From Caenorhabditis remanei (Eukaryota > Nematoda > Chromadorea > Rhabditida > Rhabditidae), in assembly GCF_010183535.1 (NCBI RefSeq), contig NC_071333.1, forward strand, positions 682,001 to 746,000: 64,000 nt of DNA, read 5' to 3'. Positions 1 to 10,654 of this stretch are shown one piece after another. The notes under the pieces are model-generated. The model ran no database searches, had not been told where the DNA came from, and was given only the letters and a program-made list of their open reading frames with translations. Position 1 is the stretch's first letter. Each line of letters opens with the position of its first letter. Made by a program: the position numbers and the translations under genes.

Positions 1-1331
1 GCAGACAATGGAGTTGGCCAACTTGAGAAACAGATTGAAGTTATTAAAGTTGGTAAGTATATTAACTTGAGATCAGAAATTGAAATCAAACTTTTTGTTT
101 TAGTATCTCCACCAACTCCAGCAGGAATGGACTGCAAGAAAATGATCTACCCGAACTATGGAAAATGCTCGTTCGATTCTGATGTCTACGAGAAGAAAGA
201 GAGCAAACCCCAAACGCTTGATATATTGATTGCCAAGTTTGAAGAAATGGAGTCAGACTATAACTGGAGTGACGCACAAACTGTTTCCGTGCCATTCGAA
301 GAGGACATCACAATCCCAGACTTGGCATCCAACACTCAATATGTCATTAAGGCTCGTGCTGTCAATGAAGCAGGACGCAGTGAGTACACTGACGAGATCA
401 GTTTCGAAACTACGGATCCATGGGCACCACAGTCACCAGGAAGTGTTACAATGAAGTGCTCGGATTACTGTATTGTTTCATGGGATACTCCAAATAGCCA
501 TGGAAGTCCACTGTTGAAGTACAAGATCACTATTCAAGAGATGAAGGTGAAGACGGACGAAGAGGAGAAAGCTGCCAGCAGCGAAAAATCAGCATCACAA
601 GAGGCTGAGGAAAACTCTGATAACGATGATGAGAACGACGTCGAGACGACCACTAGCGAGAACGATAACGATGAAGAAGGCGACAACAGTTCCGAAACAA
701 AAACTGAATCCTCCGAATCCATTAAACTTGAACCCCACGAAAATGATGATGCAACTCTTGAGACCAGAGACTCCGCAGAAATTCTTCCAACTGATCCAAG
801 TACCTCTGTTGAGAGAGGTGACGCAGAAATGGTGGCTCATGGTAGCCCTGTTGTGTTGGAAGTTGATGCCACCGAAAACCAATTGCAATTGACAAACATC
901 AAACCACACTCATACTACAAAATCGCGATTTCTGCAGAGAATGCTATTGGACAAGGAGAACCAGCTGAATTTGAGCATCAAACTGATGGTGAGTTGAAGT
1001 CATACTCATAGGTTTTAATAAAAAATACATCTAATTCAGATTCCCCAACAAAATATGACGAAGGAATGGATTCTACTAAAGTCTTCATCGCTGCCGCCAT
1101 TGGAGTTCTCTTCTTGCTCGTTATTGTTGATTTTGGATGTTATGTCACAAACAGATGTGGACTCATTTCATGTATCTGCTTGAATCTTTGCGGAAAGAAT
1201 AATGGAGCCAAGCAAAGAGACTTGGAGTCCGGAAGGTTTGTCGAAATTTAACTCCGGTTGTAATTTCAAAAATAACTTTCAGAGGCGGACCGGAAAGTAA
1301 CAGACTACTCGATTCAAGTGGTGCTAGGTAA
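1..1331 (+). CDS. ncam-1: NCAM-like adhesion molecule, 3' part (fibronectin III repeats, TM, short tail)
   Basis: Partial gene; the 5' part lies left of the window. Exons: 1-52, 104-988, 1040-1235, 1283-1331, all with GT..AG introns and matching phase. The protein carries fibronectin type III sequence (ends of strands such as IKARAVNEAGRS and IAISAENAIGQGEP), one hydrophobic TM helix (VFIAAAIGVLFLLVIVDFGC) and a short cytoplasmic tail. The TM/juxtamembrane stretch, with a cysteine-rich NRCGLISCICLNLCGK, closely resembles the vertebrate NCAM1 membrane exit, which identifies the family. A roughly 90-residue acidic Asp/Glu/Ser insert interrupts the last FN3 domain. Expected role: homophilic or heterophilic neuronal cell adhesion at the plasma membrane. 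Family assignment is firm; the symbol is from memory of the single worm NCAM gene (F02G3.1). A splice within the last exon gives a second C-terminus ending at 1510 (separate entry). Confidence 0.85.
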
Positions 1332-1510
1332 AGTGATCGTGAAACATTCATACGTTTATTTTGTGTCAATCTGTGCGTTTTATTTTTTTGGTGAGTGAAG
1401 TGTTACAGTAAACTTGGTGGTTTTTGAACTGTAATCCCCGATAACAACGTTGAACCTAACTCAAAAATGGTTTTTTCAGGTTCATGCACCCGCTCACTAC
1501 AACCGTGTAA
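1326..1510 (+). other. ncam-1: Alternative last splice of ncam-1
   Basis: The terminal coding exon ends in an AGG codon followed by a TAA stop, but the same bases form a strong donor AG|GTAAAGT at 1328. A TTTTTTCAG acceptor at 1479 lies 150 bases downstream. Splicing 1327 to 1480 keeps frame and replaces the stop with RFMHPLTTTV, ending at 1510, 24 bases before the AATAAA. Seen directly as splice signals and open frame; usage is inferred. Confidence 0.5.
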
Positions 1511-1533
1511 TCACATCGTATGTACTATACTAT

Positions 1534-1539
1534 AATAAA
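1534..1539 (+). terminator. ncam-1: Poly(A) signal AATAAA of ncam-1
   Basis: Canonical AATAAA just after both possible stop codons of the gene, on the coding strand. It marks the likely transcript end before the convergent irk-2. Confidence 0.7.
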
Positions 1540-2370
1540 TTGAGATCCATTCACTTCTCGGTTGTTTTCAACATTGCTTTCGTCTGTTTTAAGATTCTTC
1601 AATATTGCTTCATCAATTAACTCTGGTCCTTTTTTTCTCTATATTTCTTTCAAATTTTGATTTTCCTTACACCTTCCATGTTTTCACTATCCATTTTGAT
1701 CAATTAGGGAGGTCGGGTCTGTTTTTCTATACTTAATTCTCATCCCGAATCAATTTTCTTTTCTTTGTCATTGTGCATTTATCACATTTTTATGTTATTG
1801 AATAATTTCTCGAAGTAATCTTCAAAAATAAATATAAACCCGCGGTAAAATACAAACAAAAATCCATTGAGAAAGAAAAATGCGTTGATCAATCACAGAT
1901 TTCAACATTTGTTCAAGAGTCGGAGATTATCCATGAAGACTGACGTTTAGTGTTGATGATCCTGGAATTTTCGGATTCAAATGGCATTATGATTGAAAAA
2001 AGAGGAAAACACTTACACATCACAACAAAAAGTGGTCATTTATAGAAAGAAAAACAACAGTCAGAAAAGATTACATGCAGAAATATGAAAAGTGAAACAC
2101 CGAACAATAGAAATAGAAAATATTGAAAAGCTGGTAAATGATAGTTGTGACATGCTCTATGATAGTGAAGTGTAAAATAAAATAAGGGAACCAACAACTC
2201 TGGTGCAGGACTGGTAGCATCAAATGAATATGGAATGCTACTGAATTGGAAAGCTACGAATTAACAAATTTGGAGAAGTTTTACTGTATCCCTCCAGTAT
2301 TTGATGACACCCGAGACCCGTACCAGAAGTTTTAGAAAAAAATAACAGTGAAAAATAATCAACACAGCAT
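1540..2370. other. Convergent 3' intergenic region, no gene seen
   Basis: Lies between the 3' ends of ncam-1 (+) and irk-2 (-). It holds the irk-2 3' UTR. No open frame with splice support, no RNA gene and no obvious repeat. Confidence 0.6.
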
Positions 2371-5300
2371 CTAAGAGTGAGAAGCAGGTGGAGCTAACAT
2401 GCCTCTTCGAACAGAGCATGAATTCTTGTGCATTGGCTGAAGGAGATGTGCGGTCGAGTTGATGATAGGTGACTGGGAACGGATTGAGCATTTATGGTGG
2501 ATTCCGAGGTCAACCTGGAAATTTAAGAGTTTTGAAAAACCCGTTTTAAACCTAGAAAGCTTACCAATTCCATACTTTCTTCGCCTGCATCTGGGTCTTC
2601 ATCACTATCTCGTCGAAGAATTTGAATCTGCAAGAAACTCATTACATTATTGTTCTGGGAAAAATCATGCTCAAAGCTGTGAAAAGCATGCTTGTTGAGA
2701 CAGACGGCTCACGTTCAATGCGTTCCTGAAATATTGCCCGTGACAGAATTTTTTTGGAGAGATTATCCGAGTCTAACAGAATATTACGCCTTTCCAAATA
2801 TACCACGTAATCAAGGATTTGAAATCAACAGCATAGTGAAATTCATGCAATCGTGTGTTTGTCGGATACTTCAAAATCATTTTCTTCTAGAAAGCGCATA
2901 AACGAACTGAACAAAATTCCGTAGCAAGCTTCTTTCCAGCAGCTTTGAGTTACCTGTGGTACCTGGTTGGAGAGGTCCATTGAGTCACGGACAGGGGACA
3001 TTTCATCATTGTCAAGAAGGTTGAGCTTGTTGTCTGATGGTGGGTACATTTGGTATTCCGACTCGTTGAATGTTCCCTCGGACTGAAATCAGAAACAAGT
3101 CTGATACTTAGAGGAGTTTTCTTAGTTTTCAGTGTAAACTTTATTTAAAAATGGGTGAAATGCCAACGTTGCTCAACCAAGAAAATTTGCACCCATGACT
3201 GAATTCTAAATACCAAGGCTACCTATATTTGTCAAGCAAATCTCGTCCTCGAACAAAATTCGGAATGTATATGGTTAGCAGTAACCCTTATTATCTGAAA
3301 CTGAGATGTTATATATATGAGATGTTATATATGATATGTTATCTGTTATATATATACAGATATACCTAATGAAATGTTCTTAAAGCTAACTGCAGCAGTA
3401 GTTCATTAGAAAAGTGCGTTGTCTGCATGAAGTCTGCAAAACATTGTTACCTCACAACCCAAATTTAGAAACTGAAAGCTACAAAAGAAGCGTTACTTTA
3501 TTTTTTTTTTATAATTTGTTTATCACGTCAAAATTTTCTTGTTTTTGTTTTCCAACAAAAGCGTTAGATTCCAATAAAGTCTCCAAAATAGATTTGAATG
3601 AATCTACAAATAACAGCAGCTTCGTCAGTATTATTTTCTCAATTACTATTTTTGCAATTTTTGCAATTCAGAGAAACAACATATAGCCTTATAGCAGTCA
3701 ACATCACAGTCGCTTGTAATGAATCAAGCAGTGACGAAAGTAATCTTAGAAAGATGCGGATTAGGTTCAGCACAGCTTATATTCTCAACTTTCTCTCTTG
3801 CATCATCGAAACGTAGGCAATCTTTCTTTCTTCTTGTGGGAAAATACGGGGCACTTGGGCATTTCAAAACCTTTGGTGTTTTTATTTCAAATTTTAAACC
3901 AAAAGTTCAATAACCACATTACCGCCCATCATATCTACTCGAGCATGCTGATATCGTTATTTCTGTGATGAGTACTTTTCTTTCTAGTCTTTCCACTTTT
4001 TCTTCCAAACTCAATTAATTTTTTGGTAAAACCATATATCTTATGCTAACTTACCCTTAGTCGTTCAATTTCCGCTGCAGAGCAAGTAGGTGTGTTCACG
4101 GAGTACACATTGTGAAACTTGCCAAAGTCGATGTTGTACTGTCCGTTCTCCTTTTTGTAATGCACCAGTTTTTCGAATCTGAAATTCAAATTCTAGATTT
4201 TTCACCAAAACACTGAAGAGTTGAATATTTTGTTCTCTTCTAACGCATGCTAAAAAAACAGAAAAACAAGTATTACTATGTTTTGTTCTTCTATCAACAA
4301 CATAATACATTTATTGTCATTTTTCGAATTGTCCATTCACCATTTTATTTTGAGAACCTTCGATTTCATATCGACTAAGACTTATCCGTGTGTGACGTAC
4401 AAAAACCCACCAAATCGGCCTCTCAGCTCTGACACCTTTTCCCGATTCTTCCTCTCTTATTTTTATTTTTGCTATATGTTCTCAGCCGGCGCATAAATCC
4501 CGAACATGCCCATCATTTTATTCATTCTTTTTCAATTTTTAATTTCTTAACATGTCCAAGTATAAAAAACGTTACCTGTGTCCCCATAGAATTTCCGATG
4601 GTAGATAACTGGTTCTTGCTTGTGTGGTAGAGCCAACACTTTCAACGACACCTTCCAGAATGGCTGTAATCTTTGACTTAGACGATCGATAATTTTCATC
4701 CCTCTTACCAATTATTTCAAATTTGGCACTTTTCAAATCATCAGCTCCTATCTCCCAAAGCGGACTTCTTTCGTCTATTTCATGACAAATAGTGATGGGC
4801 CAGATGACGAATACTCGGTCCAATCCTTGATCATATCTGAGAAATAACAAAGTGACAATTGAACGTAATTATGTCTAGTAGACATATTCAAAATATTACT
4901 CACCCGACATCCATATCAAATTGATGAAATGGTAACAACTCTCCTTCATACGTGACGCATCTCTTGATCATCTGAAAATTAGGTTTATTCATCATCACAA
5001 CCAATTGAACAGCGTTTTTTTCTTGTTCCCGCCTTTCAAATTTCAGAAATCAGTCATTCATTCCAGACTTCAGTCTCTGACACTTTTCATACATAAACTC
5101 AGTATTTACAGGAATGGATCCACAGAACATGTCTCCTTCTCGGATAGCACAGCTAAGTCCCCTGACGCTTGATTCTCTTCCTGTACATAAGTTGTCATTC
5201 TCTACTCAATCATCAAGTACAAATGTTCATAGTGAAACAGAGCTAGTGAAGAGCCCAATGGATTCAAACGGAAAGTGAGTTGATTTAGTTTTTTGATATT

Positions 5301-8300
5301 TCAAACTGGTTACTGTAGCTGGTAAATTTGTCACTGTAGCTGGTAAAAATGTCATTGTAGCTGGCAAAATTGTCAGTGTAGCTGGCAAAATTGTCAGTGT
5401 AGCTCTTGAAATAGTCAGTGTCGCAGGCAAAATTGTCAGTGTAGCTCTTGAAAAAGTCAGTGTAGCTCTTGAAACAGTCACTGTAACCAATTTTTATTTC
5501 CAGAAAAAAAAGAACAGTGACGTTCGGTGAAATGGATATTACTGAACTGAACTACCACGCCACAAAGACTCCTCCAGAAGAGAAAAAACGTTGGAAACGG
5601 CAAGCTATACGAAGAAAAATTGAAGCGAGTGAGTTTTCCTGTTTAAAATCAAATTTCAATAACCATTATTACTCTTCAGAAGAATACCGCAGACGGCTGC
5701 AAATGGGTATACTCAAAGGATGCGTCATATTTCTCTTCTTTACACTATGCTCTATAATAGTCCTTTTTGCTACTGCACAAGGAACCCATATCAAAATCTA
5801 AACTGATCAGACTTGATAACTTCTCCCATAATCATTTTTGTAAATACCTCTTTCCTTATTACGTTTTCTGTGAAAACTTTCACCAAAAACCCACGCGTAC
5901 CTGAAGTCGAACATGTGCCTCTGCCAAACTGGACTTTCTCATGTCACCCACTCGGAATAGAAGACAAAGCTTTCCATCTCTCAAGCAAATTACCTGTGAA
6001 TAATAAATCATTTTTATTTTGGCAACGTTTTATAGTGAGCATACCGCGTTTTTGGAGAAGATCAGTGTTGCAGCTCGTTTTATCGGTCTTGCTAGTTTGG
6101 AGAAGATAATACCAGCCATAAGGGTTTGTGTCATGACACCCCACATGAATTGGAAACACATAGTGACAATGGTTAACGGGCAGGCGTCGGTTGGGTATCT
6201 GAAACGGGGAAAATATAATTTTCCTCCGAAAAAGTCAATAATTCATTCAAAAATTCAAATTCAGATGTTATACCTTATTCTACTACGATACTCTTGCTCT
6301 TACCTGAATCCATATCCAATAGTAGTTTGAGTAGTGAATGAGAAGAGAAATGCGTTGAGTTCGTTGTGCACATTGACAATGCATGGTGTCCAAGTAGCAT
6401 TCGCAATCTGAAAACAGCCATTAGTACCAAATCAAAGTAAGATCGAATCAAACCTGTTCGATATCTCCATGTTGTTTGGCGATGAGGTAGTAGACGGTTG
6501 CAAAAAATGACCAACTGATCATGAACGACAGTGAGAAGTAAAGAAGGCACCACCTCCATTTCATTTCAATGACCGTTGTGAAGATGTCGCTGAAAACAAC
6601 TAATTAGAAATTAAAATGGTGGAACATTGGCTTACGAGAAATATTTTCGCCTTTGTTTTGGGACATTTTTGAGACTGATGTTGCAGAGACCCTGGAAAGT
6701 AAACCTTTCGAGCTGGCACTTTTTCCATGTTAAATCTATAAACATGTTCCTAATTCAATTTCCTTGACATGCAGTGGAACTATATGGTTTTCATTTCTAT
6801 AGTGGTGAATCCAACCTATAGTACTACATCTACCCTTGACTCTTGAAATCTCGTTACCTTTCCACTAACCTGCTTTTGAACAAGCCTATTCCGGATTCTT
6901 CTTGACCCTCCAAGTCTGGGCGTCTTGAAAAACGGATACTTTTTGTTCTTGACCAACGGTTCCTCGATGTCCAACATCCGTTGCGCTGTGAAAATATCAG
7001 TTACAGAAGGGGACATTGCAACAGTTGTCTTTCGACGTCTCCCAATTTCAGGCTTAGGAATAAATATTTGGTTTTCATCCTCAAACAGTTGTTCTTTTCT
7101 GACCATAATTTGGCGGTCAAATCTAACAATTCTCGATGGGGAAGGAGAAGACATTGCTAGACGGGTAATGAAAGTAGAAGTGAGTAGTAGCAGTGAAGAG
7201 GGTCGGATTTCTTGAGACTAGCGGGAAATTTCACATTTGCAGTCAGTCACGAATAGGATGGGAGTAGGATGAAAGAAGAATGATAATTGGGTGAAGAAGA
7301 GGTCGTTTTGAATTCAAATCCAAATTCTGCTAGCTATTCTTGTCTGTTCCTTCCCAATATATTTTTTTCACTCTCTTCCTTCTTAAGATAGAAAAGAATG
7401 AAGGATGTAGTCTGAGTGCCAATTCATGAGTTTGAGTGAGAAGAAGAAGAGGCAATTTTTTTCCTCCTATTTTCTATGACAGAGGTTTTTTTCTGTTTTT
7501 TCCTTATTTCTTTCATCGTGTCTTTGTCTATGTCAATGCTTTTAATTTTTTGTGTGCGGAATGAATGAAACTGGAATATAATGCTGGAAAAACAACATTG
7601 GTTCAGAAAAATGCGCACAATGTTTGTGTAGCATATTCGGGTCGAGATTAGTAAAAAAGGGATGTATAAGAAAAAGAGAAGAAATTTCAGCGAAAAATTA
7701 TGAAGGAGACAGTTTAAGTTCATATTTATATCGTCGTTATAATAAACTGCTTAGAAACTGTAGAAAATTTTCGACTAGTTAAAAACCGTGAAAAAGGATT
7801 AGTTAGTATGATAAATTCCAGAATGAAAAAAATTCGGTCATGAGAATATCATTTCATCTTATTCTTAATCCGCGTTTCAGTGTTATTCCTCGTTTGTGTA
7901 ACATCTAATTCTCTTACTCACAACACGTTGGAAGACATAGTTTTTTTGATCTAACCTTTTGAGTGTTCAAATTACTAAACTAAAAATAATTCTCATCTAA
8001 TAAAAGCAAAACAGAAAATCAAAAAAGCAAGGAACGTTGGATTCTGAAAAACGGACACACACCGTACAATATGACTTGCCCTGAGGGCACTTTCTCAGGC
8101 TTGAGCGGTGGCATCCAAACAAAAAAAGAAGAACACAAAAACTGAGCGCGCTGAGTAATCATGTGTGAGAACACAATGGTACTATTACTATTTGTCTTCG
8201 AAGAATTTACAACTTGATGCAAGAAATGCTGCTTGGTTTTTTGAAAATCAGTTACAAAATGACGATTCTCATATGATTTGTAAAGATATGTGTTCTGGAA

Positions 8301-10632
8301 GTTCAAGGTCGGAGCAAAACAAATAACAAGACTTGGAAAATCTGAGATGATTGACTAGATAACAAATTATGAGTTGGATTAAAAATGGCGTCTCTTGAAG
8401 TTCAAAAGTTCAAATTTTTGATTTTAAAAAAGACGGTTGACAGTTTTGCGTAAATGTTCAGATGCATAATGCATGCGAGCCAGCGAAACCGAAAATCGAT
8501 GTGTATGTAGAAATATTAGTTGTAATATTTTCTCATTAACATTACAATTACTTCATTTCTGCAATACTTTAATTTATAAAACTATTCGTTTTCGAAAAAA
8601 TCTAAATCGTCTGACAGCGAAATAGTTAAAACCTTTTGCGAGGCGAAGAGGTTCAAAGTAAAACTAAGGTTCCTAACCGCTAGCGGAATGTGTTTTATAT
8701 TTTCTTGCTTTCTTATCAATCACAAAAAATAATTGGATTTTCGATTCAAATAGAAACATTCGACAAAAAGCTTTCCCATAACACAAATCTAAGACGGAGA
8801 ACGCGGACAACGCAAAATTGTCGACAGGCGGAGAAGAAAGGTCAATTCGGAAAAATATCAAAAGAGACATTGTATAACTGGGAAGCTGAGGAAAATATGG
8901 CCTTGATAAAACAATGCAATCAGAACAGTTTGTTGTTCATAGCACAAATCCTATTAGATAACTGAACAAGCATGGAGGAGAAGACCGACCGGCTGAAAAA
9001 ATGAATAGATAATGTTTTTCTCGTTATATAAAGAGAGCATCATCGGGTTTATCCTTTTCTAGTGAATAAAAAACATGAATACGGAGATGAACGCTTGGGT
9101 GCTCACTCATCTCTTATATTTCTGCAACTTTTGGTAGGGGAATGGGTTGGCTGGGAAGAGAAGATTATAAAGTGTTAGTCAGAGCTTATGAGAGCATTAC
9201 AGCATTTTATACAGGACCAACGGAACTTATATGAATAAAAAAGTCACACTGCCTGATCTCAATCAAAATCAATCAACATTTTGAGCGTCAGCAAGAGAGA
9301 AAGGAGAAGGAGACGCTCAATCGACAGTGTGGGCGGGAGACGAATAATTACAAAAGCTCAAGAACAAACGCTAAGTTTCACAAATAGTGAGGGAAGAAGA
9401 GTGAAAGTGAGCCACCTTCTTTTGTTACGGTTCTAGAGAAAGAGACAAACATTCCTACTTTTTCAGACCTCGCTTCTTCAGACACTCTCAAAATATGAAA
9501 AAATAAGAACAGGTGTTCAAAAAAATGAATATATGTATGATATTTTTGCCGGGAAGTTCCGTATTTTGCGCAAACATGTTTTTATAGATGTGAAAAGTTG
9601 AAATTTAAAGTTTTGAGAAGATGTGTTCTTGAGAATCTTGGGAATAATGCATCAAAGACAGTCAAGATAATTAAATACGTTTTTGAGATGCTTGGGTTAC
9701 AAAATTCGAACTTCTTTTATGATTAGAAAAATTTCAAAACAAGCGAAATCAGGTCACTATGGGTTTACTGCACTAAATTTCATGTTTGAATTTCGGCAGA
9801 CCTATTGAAACCATTAGAGTCACATTAACCTGTCCTAACGCCTAGACAACCTTGGTCAACATGACATTATAATCAGAACATCATCAATGGATAGTTATTG
9901 GATACTGTAATCTGTCCCATTCATTGATCATTGGTCAGCAACTATTTTTTTTGAATCAAAAGAACAAGGATTTGAAAGTCTTCTTGTCCCTATTTAGGGG
10001 GTTTAAAGAATCAAACTTCTTGCAAAACCAACAAATTTAAAATTTATAGGTACCCGGTACTACTCCTACTTCCTGTCCAAAAGTTTTGACCAACTATCCT
10101 TCTATGTATTCAGAAAAGTCCGTTTATATAATATGTGTTCGGTAGACTTTGTTTTGGAGAGATATGATAAGAACAGCGGTTTTTCAATTTCCGGATTAGA
10201 GATATATGCGCGAACTTTTGGCCTGTTTTCAGAAGTCTAGATTTTTTGAATGATTTTGAGTAAGGATATTGAAAAAAAAAGAAAACAATATATGTGTATA
10301 GAGAAAGTCAAAAACTGACGGGTCACCCCTCAAATTGCTTCACAGAAACATGAAAAAAGAGAGACAGGAGAGACCTATTTATTGTCTTTCTTCCCAACTT
10401 GTGGACGCCGGGTCGTGTGCATGGCAATGCAACACTGATTTGTTTTCTGAGAGCAATATATGCAATAGGAATAGAAATAAAATAGAGAAAAAAGAAGAAA
10501 AAGAAGAAGAAAAATGAAGAAAATGGCGGATAAAAAGTTACCTTGTTCTCTGTCCAACAGGAGAGATCTGCCTGGAAGACGTCCATTGGCAAGGGCCAAT
10601 CGCTCTACTCGTTCCACAAAATTTTGTGGCAT
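2371..10632 (-). CDS. irk-2: Inward-rectifier potassium channel (Kir family)
   Basis: Fourteen exons (high to low): 10542-10632, 6870-7156, 6636-6691, 6454-6589, 6304-6407, 6045-6198, 5901-5993, 4904-4971, 4709-4836, 4576-4663, 4055-4178, 2954-3082, 2565-2627, 2371-2514; all join in phase to about 554 residues. Seen: Kir N-terminal segment ([10 protein letters not shown]), slide helix [14 protein letters not shown]1, pore with filter TTIGYGFR, M2 ending [15 protein letters not shown], then the cytoplasmic domain with [20 protein letters not shown], the Kir signature. Kir channels are plasma-membrane tetramers, gated by PIP2, that set resting potential. The start is uncertain: exon 10542-10654 opens after a good acceptor, so its ATG at 10632 may be a trans-spliced start or an internal methionine; a second ATG at 7154 begins just after another acceptor. 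The symbol is from synteny with sli-1 (M02A10 cosmid). Confidence 0.88.
3306..3365. repeat. TA-rich microsatellite in irk-2 intron
   Basis: Repeated GATGTTATATAT / TATATAT units in the intron between 3082 and 4055. Low-complexity tract with no coding content. Confidence 0.6.
5114..5801 (+). CDS. Small tail-anchored membrane protein nested antisense in irk-2
   Basis: Three exons 5114-5274, 5504-5628, 5680-5801 join in phase to about 135 residues. The whole gene sits in the irk-2 intron between exons at 4971 and 5901, on the opposite strand. The ATG is 2 bases after a TTTACAG acceptor, which fits SL trans-splicing and decides the start. The N-terminal half is Ser/Thr-rich, followed by a basic and acidic segment ([20 protein letters not shown]) and one C-terminal hydrophobic helix ([18 protein letters not shown]) with a short tail, a topology typical of tail-anchored or type II proteins. 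I do not recognise a family. Intron 1 holds the 21-base tandem array. An AATAAA at 6002-6007 would put its 3' UTR antisense to an irk-2 exon. Confidence 0.72.
5312..5488 (+). repeat. 21-base tandem array in intron of the nested gene
   Basis: Eight consecutive 21-base units plus a partial one, of form AGTGTAGCTGGCAAAATTGTC, alternating with AGTGTAGCTCTTGAAANAGTC. Because 21 is a multiple of three, both strands stay open and produce a spurious seven-residue-repeat frame on the minus strand. Confidence 0.9.
7157..10541 (-). other. Long first intron of irk-2, no nested gene seen
   Basis: About 3.4 kb between the N-terminal exon and the main coding exons. AT-rich, with only short unsupported open frames. 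Long 5' introns of worm channel genes often carry enhancers or an internal promoter; the ATG at 7154, two bases inside the following exon, would suit such a shorter isoform. Confidence 0.5.
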
Positions 10633-10654
10633 ACCCTTATTTCTAACTTGAGAT

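Noticed and set aside
5227..5490. Minus-strand frame with seven-residue repeats (ATLTI-like)
   Set aside because: It is the 21-base intronic array read in frame; unit length divisible by three keeps it open. No start, splice or family support.
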